Source: Poriferisodalis sp965208925 (GTDB lineage: Bacteria > Actinomycetota > Acidimicrobiia > Acidimicrobiales > Poriferisodalaceae). From it: a DNA stretch of 64,000 nucleotides. Below the pieces are notes generated by a model, which did not search any database, was not told the DNA's origin, and saw nothing but the letters and a program-made list of their open reading frames with translations. Positions within the stretch are counted from its first letter, which is position 1. Every line of letters starts with the position of its first letter. The stretch is taken from the NCBI RefSeq assembly GCF_965208925.1, contig NZ_OZ242364.1, positions 558,001 to 622,000 on the forward strand, read 5' to 3'. This document shows positions 27,409-35,560 of the stretch, piece by piece. The translations under genes were made by a program, and so were the position numbers.

Positions 27409-28017
27409 ATGGCTGAGAACCCCGATCAGCAATCCGAAGGCCGGCAGCCCCGCACGGCCCTGCTCGTCGTGGACGTGCAGCCCACCTTCTGCGAAGGCGG
27501 GGCTCTGCCGGTCGAGGGCGGCAACGCCGTGGCGTCGCGAGTGGCGGACCTGCTTGCCGGCGAGCACGGCTACGACCTAGTGGTGACCACCCAGGACTGG
27601 CACATCGACCCGGGCGACCATTTCAGCGATCAGCCCGACTTCGTCGACACCTGGCCGCCCCACGGCGTGGCCGGCACGGCCGAGGCCGAGCTGCATCCCG
27701 CACTCGGCGCTGTCGCCGACCGCATCGACGCGGGCGTGCGCAAGGGCATGCACGCTGCCGCCTATTCGGGCTTCGAAGGCGTCGACAACGACGGCCGCAC
27801 CCTCAACGACGTCCTGAGCGCTGCAGGTGTGCACGAAGTCGACGTGGTCGGGATCGCGTTCGACCATTGCGTGCGCGCTACCGCGATGGACGCTGCCGCG
27901 AACGGCTACGCGACCACAGTGATCGACGGACTCTCCGCCTCAGTGGCGCCCGAGACCGAGGCTGCAGCACGTTCCCAGCTCGCCGGCGCTGGCATCGACG
28001 TCATCGCCTCTCGCTGA
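27409..28017 (+). CDS. pncA: Nicotinamidase/isochorismatase-family hydrolase
   Basis: A 202-residue cysteine hydrolase. The catalytic triad is visible as Asp22 in VVDVQPTF, Lys in VRKGMHAAAYSGF and Cys in GIAFDHCVRATAMDA. The metal-binding TQDWHIDPGDHFS segment is characteristic of nicotinamidases rather than plain isochorismatases. It probably converts nicotinamide to nicotinic acid for NAD salvage. AGGAGAG lies about 7 bases before ATG 27409. It ends in a small inverted repeat and is convergent with the chorismate mutase gene. Confidence 0.85.
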   Translation: MAENPDQQSEGRQPRTALLVVDVQPTFCEGGALPVEGGNAVASRVADLLAGEHGYDLVVTTQDWHIDPGDHFSDQPDFVDTWPPHGVAGTAEAELHPALGAVADRIDAGVRKGMHAAAYSGFEGVDNDGRTLNDVLSAAGVHEVDVVGIAFDHCVRATAMDAAANGYATTVIDGLSASVAPETEAAARSQLAGAGIDVIASR

Positions 28018-28031
28018 ACTGCGCGTTCAGC
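28013..28031. terminator. Inverted repeat between convergent pncA and chorismate mutase genes
   Basis: GCTGAAC and GTTCAGC form a perfect 7-bp stem around a 5-base loop, spanning the nicotinamidase stop codon. It lies in the short convergent gap. No U-tract follows on the + strand, so it is only a possible terminator or transcript-end structure. Confidence 0.35.
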
Positions 28032-28051
28032 CGGCCAGCGGTCTCGACGCT

Positions 28052-28366
28052 TTAGAGGGTCTCCTGCTCGATCATGAACTCGCTGGCGGCCTCGGCGATC
28101 CGCCGGTGGTTGCGGATGACCTCGTCCATTACGAAGTGCAGGAACCGCTCGCAGAAGTCGGGGTCCAGGCCCTCGGCCAGAGCGATCTGGCGCAGTCCGT
28201 CCACCTGCTGGTGCTGACGAACCAGGTCCACCGGCGGCAGGTCGTTGTTGGCTTTGTAGACGCCGATGTCGTGGGTGATGCGGAAGCGCTCGGCCAGCAA
28301 CCGCACGAGCGCTGCGTCGACTTCGTCGATGCTGCTGCGATGGGCGGCGAGCTCGTCGTCGGTCAT
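28052..28366 (-). CDS. Chorismate mutase (AroQ class, stand-alone)
   Basis: A 104-residue all-helical protein matching the AroQ type II chorismate mutase domain: LAAHRSSIDEVDAALVRLLAERFRITHDIGVYKANNDLPPVDLVRQ contains the catalytic Arg and Lys positions, and FLHFVMDEVIRNHRRI the third helix. It converts chorismate to prephenate for Phe/Tyr synthesis. ATG 28366 is preferred; the longer frame adds an unconserved N-terminus. It stands alone between nicotinamidase and a thiolase-like gene. Confidence 0.85.
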   Translation of the reverse strand: MTDDELAAHRSSIDEVDAALVRLLAERFRITHDIGVYKANNDLPPVDLVRQHQQVDGLRQIALAEGLDPDFCERFLHFVMDEVIRNHRRIAEAASEFMIEQETL

Positions 28367-28485
28367 CGGTCCTGTTTCTAGCCCGTTGAGTCGCCGCAGG
28401 CACCGGCAAGGCAGTCGTGAAGTTGCGCGGCGGGGTCCAGCGGGCGTGGGCGGCACCGGCCACGCCTTGGCTACGGTTTGCGGCC

Positions 28486-29682
28486 GTGAGCCAATCGGGT
28501 GCGAACGACGGCCTGCGCGGCCGCACGGCTGTCGCCGGCGTCGGCGAGACGACGTACTACAAGCGCGGCCAGTCGCCGGACCCGGAGTTCGTGCTCGTGC
28601 TCAGGGCGATCATGACGGCGTGCGAGGACGCCGGCATCAACCCACGAGAGATCGACGGGTTCTGCTCGTACAGCAACGACCGCAACACGCCGGCCCGGCT
28701 GGCCAACGCCCTCGGCCTCGAAGAGCTGCGCTACTCGAACATGCAGTGGGGCGGCGGGGGCGGCGGCGCTGCAGCCGTCGTGCAGAACGCCGCCAGTGCA
28801 GTGCACGCCGGATCGGCCAACGTCGTGGTGGCCTACCGGGGGCTGGCCCAAGGCCAGTTCGGCCGCTTCGGCCAGGGCGGGCGCCGCCCGGCCGTACGGG
28901 GCGAGTTCGCCTACACGCTTCCCTACGGCGTGATGAGCCCGGCCCAGATGTACGCCATGCGCACCACCCGGTTGATGCACGAGCACGACATCGACCGGTC
29001 CACCATGCGGGCGGTCGCTCTGGCCGCCTACCACCACGCGCAGAACAATCCCCGAGCAGTGATGTACGGCCGCCCGCTGGACGCCGAGACCTACGACACG
29101 TCCCGCTGGATCACTGAGCCGTTCCGGCTGTACGACTGCTGCCTGGAGAACGACGGCGGCGCCGCCATGGTCGTCACCTCAGCCGAGCGAGCCGCCGATC
29201 TCAGCGACACACCGGTGCTGGTGCTGGCGGCCCAGCAGAGCGGCGGCCACCGCTCCGGGGCGTGGGTGCACAACCCGACCGACTACGCGACCTCCAGCTT
29301 CAAGCTCGGGGCGCAGCACCTGTATGAGCAGGCCGGCGTGACACCCGACGACGTCGACGTGGTGCAGAGCTACGAGAACTTCACTGGCGCCGTGGTGATG
29401 AGCCTGATCGAGCACGGCCTGTGCACCTACGAGAACGCCAACGAGGTGCTCACGTTCGAGAACCTGCGGGCCGACGGCGGCTCGATCCCGCTGAACACCA
29501 GCGGCGGCAACCTGGCCGAGTGCTATATGCACGGGCTCGGCATGCAGATCGAAGCAGTCCGACAGGTGCGGGGCGACTCGACCAACCAGGTGCCGAACGT
29601 CAACGTGTCGCTGTCGAATGCCGGCCCGATGGTGGAGATTGCGTCAACAGCGATCTACGGCACCGCCGAGGCGCTGGGATGA
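28486..29682 (+). CDS. Thiolase/lipid-transfer-protein-like enzyme (Ltp2 type)
   Basis: A 398-residue thiolase-fold protein: RGRTAVAGVGETTYYKRGQSP and YDCCLENDGGAAMVVTSAERA are typical of SCP-x/lipid-transfer thiolase relatives. At the position where true thiolases carry the nucleophilic Cys, this protein reads VVVAYRGLAQG, so classical thiolysis is doubtful. The next gene encodes a DUF35 zinc-ribbon/OB-fold partner with a 4-bp overlap (ATGA), the same pairing as the steroid side-chain retro-aldolase Ltp2 with a ChsH2-type DUF35 domain. A similar C-C cleavage on an acyl-CoA is inferred. GTG 28486 is the chosen start. Confidence 0.8.
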   Translation: MSQSGANDGLRGRTAVAGVGETTYYKRGQSPDPEFVLVLRAIMTACEDAGINPREIDGFCSYSNDRNTPARLANALGLEELRYSNMQWGGGGGGAAAVVQNAASAVHAGSANVVVAYRGLAQGQFGRFGQGGRRPAVRGEFAYTLPYGVMSPAQMYAMRTTRLMHEHDIDRSTMRAVALAAYHHAQNNPRAVMYGRPLDAETYDTSRWITEPFRLYDCCLENDGGAAMVVTSAERAADLSDTPVLVLAAQQSGGHRSGAWVHNPTDYATSSFKLGAQHLYEQAGVTPDDVDVVQSYENFTGAVVMSLIEHGLCTYENANEVLTFENLRADGGSIPLNTSGGNLAECYMHGLGMQIEAVRQVRGDSTNQVPNVNVSLSNAGPMVEIASTAIYGTAEALG

Positions 29683-30137
29683 GCGCGCTCGCCGAGGGCA
29701 CCTACCTGCCGAAGGGCCTGACGCAACCCGCACCGCTGCGTGACGGGCTGGATGCGCCCTATTGGGAGGGCACGCGCAACCACGAGCTGCGGGTGCAGCG
29801 ATGCGCCGACTGCGGCACCCACCAGTGGGGGCCGGACTGGATGTGCCACGCCTGCCAGTCGCTCAATGTCGAGTGGGTGACCGTCGAGCCCACGGCCCGC
29901 ATCTATTCCTGGCAGCGCGTGCACCACCCGGTGCATCCGGCACTGGCCGACCATGGTCCCTACATCGTTGTGCTCGTCGAACTGCCCCACGCCGACAATC
30001 TGCGCATGCTCGGCAACCTGCTCGGCGATCCGATGCAAGACATTGCCATCGGCAGCAGCGTCGAGGCAGTCTTCGAAGACCACGACGACGGCAGCCCGCC
30101 GTTCACGCTCGTCCAATGGCAAGTCGCTACCGCCTGA
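29679..30137 (+). CDS. DUF35 OB-fold/zinc-ribbon acyl-CoA-binding partner
   Basis: A 152-residue protein with the rubredoxin-like zinc ribbon CADCGTHQWGPDWMCHAC (two C-x2-C pairs) followed by an OB-fold starting at VEWVTVEPTARIYSWQRVHHP. This is the DUF35 family, which partners thiolase-like enzymes and channels acyl-CoA. ATG 29679 overlaps the thiolase stop by 4 bp. It very likely forms a complex with that protein. Confidence 0.87.
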   Translation: MSALAEGTYLPKGLTQPAPLRDGLDAPYWEGTRNHELRVQRCADCGTHQWGPDWMCHACQSLNVEWVTVEPTARIYSWQRVHHPVHPALADHGPYIVVLVELPHADNLRMLGNLLGDPMQDIAIGSSVEAVFEDHDDGSPPFTLVQWQVATA

Positions 30138-30169
30138 GCTAGCGCTCCGGGAGCGAGAGGTGGCCAGCT

Positions 30170-31261
30170 TCACTCCACGAAGAGGCCTGCCTCCGATATT
30201 TCATCCCTGGTCTTGCAGATGTGTTCCGTCAGGATCGTCCAAGTCTTCTTGGAGTCATGCTGAATGCGGCCTGCCACGCAGCTCGGATGCACCGAGAACT
30301 TCTCGGCAGTTGCCTCGATGTGCCGGAGCGCCTTCTCCTTGTTGAATCCATCCGGGAACAACCACTGTGAGACCTGCTCATTGGCTTCCACTTCAGTCGG
30401 ATCAAGCGTCCGCGACGTGTCCTGAATGTCATCCAGGATCGATGATGCCGACTCAACGGTGATGTGGCCCTTGGTCAAGTGGGCACATTCATGCAACAGA
30501 GTGAAGACGACACTGTCGAAGCGGTCTCTGCATACGGTCAAGCCGATCACAGGACGGCCATCTGGCAGGAACGTCGTGGCGCCTGCCAGCCGCGTGTTGC
30601 GAAGTTCGCGGCAGAAGACGACTCGCACGCCGCATGTCGCCAAGAGCTCCACCGCCCGAGGGATGGATCGCGGGCCGTGCCGCAACACCCTGGGCAAGCG
30701 CTGAGCGATATCCGCGAGCTTCTCAAGGTCAAACTCTTCGACCTCTTGGCGACTCGCGATATGTCGGATTCGCATCAGCCACGCCTGCTGCTTTAGCTCT
30801 GGGTCGGCTGGCCCGCTGAGTCGCCGGGCTGCATAGGAAATTGGCGGCGGCACATCCTTGCTCGTGATGCCGAAGAACTCACGTATGGCAGCTTCGGGGG
30901 TCTCAGCGCCAGCATGCGGAAGCCAACCCCTCTCGATGGCTTCTTTCAGCGGAAATGCCTCTTGAAGTCGCTTCTCGCGAAGTTCATCCAGGCGGGCTAC
31001 TGGCGTCGCCGACGGGGTTCGACGCTCGCCGCTTGTCGGGGAGCTCTCGCTGTAGATGTGACCGAGCAATTGCTCGATGGATGGCCGGGAAGCGTACGGG
31101 TCGATACCTGCAGCGTCCTGTGTGGATTCGATGAATGCTTCGGCGGTCTTCCGATCCGTGTCGTTCAGGCCCTCGAGCGACGGCGCTTGGTCGCGTTCGC
31201 CCTCGAGGAAATCGAGATACGCAGCTCGGAACATCGAGAGACCGTCGTGCTGCGAACTCAT
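30170..31261 (-). CDS. ImmA/IrrE-family metallopeptidase
   Basis: A 363-residue protein with the gluzincin motif HECAH (residues 257-261) in VVFTLLHECAHLTKGH and a downstream EVEANEQVSQWLFP segment providing the third ligand, the ImmA/IrrE pattern. The ~180 N-terminal residues are hydrophilic; no classic HTH motif is recognised. Family members cleave repressors or anti-sigma-like proteins in response to DNA damage or other signals. It lies 34 bp downstream of a sigma-factor-like gene on the same strand and the pair diverges from the ubiquitin-like operon, so a regulatory role for that operon is inferred. Confidence 0.82.
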   Translation of the reverse strand: MSSQHDGLSMFRAAYLDFLEGERDQAPSLEGLNDTDRKTAEAFIESTQDAAGIDPYASRPSIEQLLGHIYSESSPTSGERRTPSATPVARLDELREKRLQEAFPLKEAIERGWLPHAGAETPEAAIREFFGITSKDVPPPISYAARRLSGPADPELKQQAWLMRIRHIASRQEVEEFDLEKLADIAQRLPRVLRHGPRSIPRAVELLATCGVRVVFCRELRNTRLAGATTFLPDGRPVIGLTVCRDRFDSVVFTLLHECAHLTKGHITVESASSILDDIQDTSRTLDPTEVEANEQVSQWLFPDGFNKEKALRHIEATAEKFSVHPSCVAGRIQHDSKKTWTILTEHICKTRDEISEAGLFVE

Positions 31262-31295
31262 CGTTGCACCTTCTCTCGCTCTCTAGGGAATTGTC

Positions 31296-31961
31296 TCATT
31301 CCGTGATTCTGTAGGGGTATCGGGGATGGGCTTCGAGACGTCGCGACGCCTCTTCGTACAGCTGGCCTACGCGCTGCGGGGTCAGGCCTAGTTCGTCGCC
31401 GAGTTGCTTGCGGGAACGCTGCAAGAACTTGATCTCCAAGAAGATCTTCTTCTCTCGGCCGCCGAGGATCTCGCGTGCGAGATCACGCAGGCTGAGCGCA
31501 CTCTGGATCGCGAGCACTTCTTCTTCGGGGTTGAGGTTTCGATCAGGGAAGGTCTGAAGCACGCTCGTGGTGACCGCTCCATCCGGCGACGGTGATTCAG
31601 CATCCCCTGATACGACGTAGAGCTCGACCCGGTGGTCAGTCGGCGACAGGTGCTTCCGCGCCGCGTCCAAAGCATCCATCGCTTTGTTCTTGGCAACGAC
31701 TGTGCCGAGCGCGCACCAGTCCTCCACAGCCTCGGCATCAGGATGGGTCAGCAGCGCCAACGTTGCCTCCTGCAGGACATCATCTGCACTCGCGCCGCCG
31801 ATGATCACCCGCTCGGAGGCTGAGTTGCGGGGCACCGGCCTGCGGTTCTTGAAGAAGACCTTCTGTATCGCGGCGTACATGACGTCCAGCACATTGTCAA
31901 GACGAGCGCGATCGCGCAGGAGGGGATGCTCGGTGTCCCTGGCTTGGCTACTCGACGACAT
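31296..31961 (-). CDS. Sigma-70-like (ECF-type) RNA polymerase sigma factor
   Basis: A 221-residue protein with a region-2-like helix (SADDVLQEATLALLTHPDA... and VAKNKAMDALDAARKHL) and a C-terminal region-4-like helix-turn-helix (RKQLGDELGLTPQRVGQLYEEASRRLEAHPRY). The arrangement is that of small sigma factors. It is the upstream gene of a pair with the ImmA/IrrE peptidase and is divergently placed from the Ubl operon, about 115 bp away. It probably regulates this locus; no anti-sigma is seen next to it, and the peptidase may act instead as the switch. Confidence 0.65.
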   Translation of the reverse strand: MSSSSQARDTEHPLLRDRARLDNVLDVMYAAIQKVFFKNRRPVPRNSASERVIIGGASADDVLQEATLALLTHPDAEAVEDWCALGTVVAKNKAMDALDAARKHLSPTDHRVELYVVSGDAESPSPDGAVTTSVLQTFPDRNLNPEEEVLAIQSALSLRDLAREILGGREKKIFLEIKFLQRSRKQLGDELGLTPQRVGQLYEEASRRLEAHPRYPYRITE

Positions 31962-32017
31962 GTCTCTCTATTGTCGGAAACGGATGCGACATCGAAAGCG
32001 CGGGATCCACTTTCGAC

Positions 32018-32063
32018 TCGGGTCACGCCCCCGACAAGTGGTCAGAAGCACTCGGTGACCCGA
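32018..32063. promoter_or_regulatory. 9-bp dyad ahead of the Ubl operon
   Basis: TCGGGTCAC (32018-32026) and GTGACCCGA (32055-32063) are perfect inverted repeats separated by 28 bases, in the divergent gap between the sigma-like gene and the Ubl operon. The right arm runs directly into the AAGGAG ribosome site of the Ubl gene. It could be an operator or an RNA hairpin that limits ribosome access. Confidence 0.45.
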
Positions 32064-32075
32064 AGGAGCATGCCG

Positions 32076-32336
32076 ATGTCTGACCAACCCAACGTCGTAG
32101 ATCTGGGGCGGCTCATCCCGTTCACCATTGACGGCGAAGAATACCAAACGGCTGATCTGAGCCAGCGAGCCGCTGACCTGCTGAAACTCGCCGGCCGTGA
32201 TCCGGCTGCGTTCGACCTCGGAGAGATCGAGGGCAAGGATCGGCCCCGGACCAAGAAGTTCCGCGATGACGAGATCGTCGAGATCCGCAAGGACGCTCGA
32301 TTCGTCTCGATTCGGCAGTCCGCTCCGGTTGCCTGA
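32076..32336 (+). CDS. Ubiquitin-like protein (multiubiquitin-domain family)
   Basis: An 86-residue protein resembling one unit of the prokaryotic multi-ubiquitin domain: IPFTIDGEEYQTADLSQRAADLLKLAG (beta-hairpin then helix), DPAAFDLGEIEG, and the last strand DDEIVEIRKDARFVSI. AAGGAG lies 7 bases before ATG 32076, which is preferred over the ATG at 32070. The C-terminus reads ...IRQSAPVA, with no terminal Gly-Gly. The stop overlaps the E2-like start by 1 base (TGATG). It is the probable conjugated modifier of this operon. Confidence 0.78.
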   Translation: MSDQPNVVDLGRLIPFTIDGEEYQTADLSQRAADLLKLAGRDPAAFDLGEIEGKDRPRTKKFRDDEIVEIRKDARFVSIRQSAPVA

Positions 32337-32683
32337 TGGCGGGTCCCCTACAAGCCTTCCTCGATGACATGGACGGGCTCGGCCTCTGCCCTCGGGTAGA
32401 GGCCGAGCTCGTCGTGTGTGATGTTGTCCCGGTGGCAGGCGCCCGCGCCGGCAACTCGCTGTCGCTCGGCGTTGCGGTCGACGAAGTCAACAACTGGCCT
32501 ACTGCACCCCCGCACTGGATCCACCTGCCAGCACAAGTCCAATTTCGCGCCACCAACAGCGAGGCATCTTCGAAGCCGGGCTGGCTGCGCCACAGCCGCA
32601 ATCACGCTGGCTGGGGTGACGCGCCAGCGGCCGTGTGCTGGCATGCCCACCTTCAGGCCGTGCTTGGTGAGGCAGTCGGATGA
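32336..32683 (+). CDS. Prokaryotic E2-family (type E) ubiquitin-conjugating-like protein
   Basis: A 115-residue protein with the features of prokaryotic E2 family E: a central PPHWIHLPAQVQF strand, RHSRNHAGWGD and AAVCWHAHLQAVL, where Cys101 is the probable thioester residue with nearby His. It starts inside the Ubl stop (TGATG) and its own stop overlaps the next start (ATGA), so Ubl, E2 and E1-JAB are tightly coupled. It would take the activated modifier from the E1 domain and pass it to target lysines or another nucleophile. Confidence 0.75.
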   Translation: MAGPLQAFLDDMDGLGLCPRVEAELVVCDVVPVAGARAGNSLSLGVAVDEVNNWPTAPPHWIHLPAQVQFRATNSEASSKPGWLRHSRNHAGWGDAPAAVCWHAHLQAVLGEAVG

Positions 32684-34179
32684 GCAGGTCGTTCTCTGTC
32701 GCCATGACAGCCGGTACCCATCACGCGCTTCGTGCCGTGCTCGCTCGAGATGACCGCCAAGAAGATGTCTGCCTTGCGCTATATCATCCGTCAACCGGCG
32801 AGCAGCGCACCACGGCACTGCTGGCTTCGGTCGTGCCGCCTGCTGACACTGATCGGGCCGTCCACGGCAATGCGACGGTGTTCGGCGAATACATGCTGCG
32901 CGGGGCAGAGCGAGCCCGCGACGACGGCTGCGGCCTGATGTTCGCTCACAGCCATCCCGGGGCCTCGGATTGGCAGCCGATGAGCGGCCCCGACCGAGAG
33001 GCTGAGGCCAGCTATGCCAACCTCGTTCGCGAGATCACGGGTCTGCCACTGGTGGGCATGACACTGGCGACAAGCGATGAAGCCTGGTCCGCGAGGCGTT
33101 GGGACATCGGTGCTGGCACGGGAGTCGACTGCACTCACGCCGAGAACGTACGTGTCATCGGCGAGCAGCTGCGTGTGTCGTGGAACGAACAAATGCGCCC
33201 TTCTCCGTTCGCGTCAACAAAACAAGAGCGCACGGTCAGCGCATGGGGCGACAAGTGCCAGTCTGACCTCGTTCGTCGCCGCATTCTCGTGGTGGGGGCT
33301 GGAAGCGTCGGAATGGATGTCATTGTCCGACTGGCTGCTTCGGGCGTTCAACGACTCACCGTCATGGATTTTGACGTCGTCGAGGAGAAGAACCTGGATC
33401 GCCTCATCGGCGCCGCGCAGCGTGATGTAAGGCTGCGCAGGCCAAAGATCCACGTAGCGAACCGTCTCGCGCTCGCTTCTTCAACTGCTGAGCGTCGACA
33501 GTTCGAGTTCTCGAGCCGCTCAATCTGTGAGCCAGAGGGGTTGAGCTTGGCCCTCGATCACGACCTGATCTTCTCATGCGTCGATCGGCCTTGGCCACGT
33601 GCCGTGCTCAACGGTCTGGCGTACAGCGACCTGATCCCGGTGATCGACGGTGGCATCGCCATCGACACAAACAGCCGCGGCCAGATGCTCAACGCCACAT
33701 GGCGCAGCCACGTAGTCCGCCCAGGGCGACCCTGTCTCGCTTGCAATCGACAGCTCGATCTGGGCTTGGTGACGCCGGATCGGCAGGGAAACCTTGACGA
33801 CCCGAGCTATATCGAAGGCGCCGGCATCGCCCCTGAAGACGATGGTCAGAACGTGTCGGCATTGTCAGCAAGCGTTTCTGCGGGTCTTCTCGCCCAATAC
33901 GTCAGCTTCAGCGTCGCACCAGGGGGCATCGGAGACCCCGGCCCCATCCAGTACAGCCTCAGCAGTCACTTCCTCGATCATCGAGATGACGCCATTCGGC
34001 CGCACTGCCCCGTGGAGCCCAGCGAAGCCGTCGGCGACCTCCGTCCCGATCTCTCGGGTGAACATCCGATGGCTGAGGAGCAGCGTCAGATGGCGGCCGC
34101 TGTCGACCGACGTACACGGGTGCTGCGGTGGGCCGACAACCGGCTGCAAGCACTTACCAACTGGATTGACCGACGATAG
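32680..34179 (+). CDS. JAB/MPN peptidase-E1 (ThiF) fusion
   Basis: A 499-residue fusion. Residues about 20-170 are a JAB/JAMM isopeptidase domain: candidate zinc site Glu70 (VFGEYML), His90-x-His92 (FAHSHPGAS), Ser102 and Asp105; the H-to-S spacing is two residues longer than the common pattern. Residues about 195-450 are an E1/ThiF adenylation domain with RRRILVVGAGSVGMDVIVRLAASGV (G206-A-G208-S-V-G211), VMDFDVVEEKNLDRL, and PCLACNRQLDLG with candidate catalytic or zinc cysteines. Together with the preceding Ubl and E2 it forms a full activation, conjugation and removal set. The fusion suggests the JAB domain processes or recycles the modifier. Confidence 0.85.
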   Translation: MSRSFSVAMTAGTHHALRAVLARDDRQEDVCLALYHPSTGEQRTTALLASVVPPADTDRAVHGNATVFGEYMLRGAERARDDGCGLMFAHSHPGASDWQPMSGPDREAEASYANLVREITGLPLVGMTLATSDEAWSARRWDIGAGTGVDCTHAENVRVIGEQLRVSWNEQMRPSPFASTKQERTVSAWGDKCQSDLVRRRILVVGAGSVGMDVIVRLAASGVQRLTVMDFDVVEEKNLDRLIGAAQRDVRLRRPKIHVANRLALASSTAERRQFEFSSRSICEPEGLSLALDHDLIFSCVDRPWPRAVLNGLAYSDLIPVIDGGIAIDTNSRGQMLNATWRSHVVRPGRPCLACNRQLDLGLVTPDRQGNLDDPSYIEGAGIAPEDDGQNVSALSASVSAGLLAQYVSFSVAPGGIGDPGPIQYSLSSHFLDHRDDAIRPHCPVEPSEAVGDLRPDLSGEHPMAEEQRQMAAAVDRRTRVLRWADNRLQALTNWIDRR

Positions 34180-34190
34180 GGAGCAACAAG

Positions 34191-34673
34191 ATGGGATACC
34201 TGCCGACAGCTACGACACAATGCCCTGCGGCAGAAAGCGAAGAAGGGGGCCGAGCGGGGCTGACGCCCAGCCAACGACTGACTCTCGTGTGGTTGGCATG
34301 CGCCACGGTTCTTGCCTTGCTAACCGGTGCTCGTCTCGCGATCGGCGGCTGGTGGTCGTTGGTCTTGACGTGGCTCGATTGGCCCTATCCCGGATGGCTC
34401 AATCTGCTCACCACAGCCATCGGGATTGCGACCGCACTCGTCGCTTGGTCCTGGCGCGATCGTGTCGAGGGAGTGTGGAGAGGGGTCACGCTGACAGCTT
34501 CGGCACTCTCGGCCGCCGTGAGCCTGTTCCTCATCGTTTGCGCTGTGTTGGCACTCATCTGGCTGATGTGGTGCCTGTTCGCGGGAGACGACGACGAGAA
34601 CAGCGCCCATCGAGCTCGAGCGCCGAGGCGCCGAAGGAGACGGCGCCGCCGTCCCAGTCGGTATCGATACTGA
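34191..34673 (+). CDS. Small membrane protein at the end of the Ubl operon
   Basis: A 160-residue protein with three likely membrane segments (LVWLACATVLALLTGARLAI; LNLLTTAIGIATALVAW; LSAAVSLFLIVCAVLALIWL) and a very basic C-terminal tail containing nine consecutive Arg. GGGAGC lies 6 bases before ATG 34191, and the gene starts 11 bp after the JAB-E1 stop, so it belongs to the same operon. No family is recognised. It could be a membrane target of conjugation or an effector. Confidence 0.65.
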   Translation: MGYLPTATTQCPAAESEEGGRAGLTPSQRLTLVWLACATVLALLTGARLAIGGWWSLVLTWLDWPYPGWLNLLTTAIGIATALVAWSWRDRVEGVWRGVTLTASALSAAVSLFLIVCAVLALIWLMWCLFAGDDDENSAHRARAPRRRRRRRRRPSRYRY

Positions 34674-34874
34674 CACGCGACGCGCGGTCGGCACCATCCG
34701 ATCTCTTGTGCCTGGTACAGCGCTCCAGTGCATCAAAGCTGGTGGTTGAGCCGACTTGGCACGCTGCGCTCGTCGCCACCAGTTCCGGACGCTCGTCCAT
34801 AGGCAGGTTTCCGTCACTCATGCCGCGCTATTCGCTAGCTTCTGCCCCCGCTCGTCAGCGAGGGGACCCGAGAC

Positions 34875-35495
34875 ATGGACGATGAAGACGCAAATCCGTA
34901 CATTGCCGACTTGTACAACCGCTATTTCCAAAGGCACCAGTCGTTTGCGGTCTCACGCATGCACAACGAGTTGCTCCGCGAGATCGATGAAGCTCGACAG
35001 CGAGGGGTATCCACGCTTCTTGCGCGGCACGTTCCCGTGGAGCCTCTTCCGTATGGCGTACAACAATTGGAGTTGATACGAGGCGACGGAAAGTACAGCG
35101 GCGACCAAGTGATCGTCGGGCCCTCGATGGCAGGTGTCCACACGAGCGATCCCGACCTCTCCGTTTGCATTCGAATCGACAAGGACGTTGCGCAAGAACT
35201 CATGCTCGACCTTGAAGACGGAAACGAGATCATGACTGCCGCGTTCTTCGACGGCGTAATCGTGCTACCGACTGATTTCAATTCGCCCGACGCAACATGC
35301 GGCGGAGGCATCTTCCGGGCGCTGCCACCGCATCGCCAGTTCGTGGAGTGGTTCTACGATCACGATGAGCGCGAAGAGCTTTGCCGCCTCGTTCGGGCTG
35401 TCGCAGAGTCCAAGGGAATGAGTCCTGACGAGCGCCGACGATGGCTCGAGAAGGAGACGGGCAACGACCCCGGATCGCAGTTCGCCGCAGAGTAG
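34875..35495 (+). CDS. Uncharacterised protein
   Basis: A 206-residue soluble, acidic protein that I do not recognise. It begins EDANPYIADLYNRYFQRHQSF and ends with a charged helical region rich in Arg/Glu (RRRWLEKETGND). The middle has a beta-rich part (VQQLELIRGDGKYSGDQVIVGPSMAGVHTSDPDLSVCIRIDKD). ATG 34875 is used, about 12 bases after GAGGGG. It lies 200 bp after the Ubl operon and could be transcribed with it. The 200-bp gap (34674-34874) shows no gene or repeat. Confidence 0.6.
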   Translation: MDDEDANPYIADLYNRYFQRHQSFAVSRMHNELLREIDEARQRGVSTLLARHVPVEPLPYGVQQLELIRGDGKYSGDQVIVGPSMAGVHTSDPDLSVCIRIDKDVAQELMLDLEDGNEIMTAAFFDGVIVLPTDFNSPDATCGGGIFRALPPHRQFVEWFYDHDEREELCRLVRAVAESKGMSPDERRRWLEKETGNDPGSQFAAE

Positions 35496-35560
35496 CTCTG
35501 TCGGGCTCCGCGACGGCGAGTGTCACCTCCTGACGCGAGCGCCAGCTACGCCGGCGAGCC

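Noticed and set aside
30141..30160. GC-rich short inverted repeat between DUF35 and ImmA/IrrE genes
   Set aside because: The stem is about 5 bp with a 3-base loop and no U-tract; such short repeats arise often by chance at this GC content.
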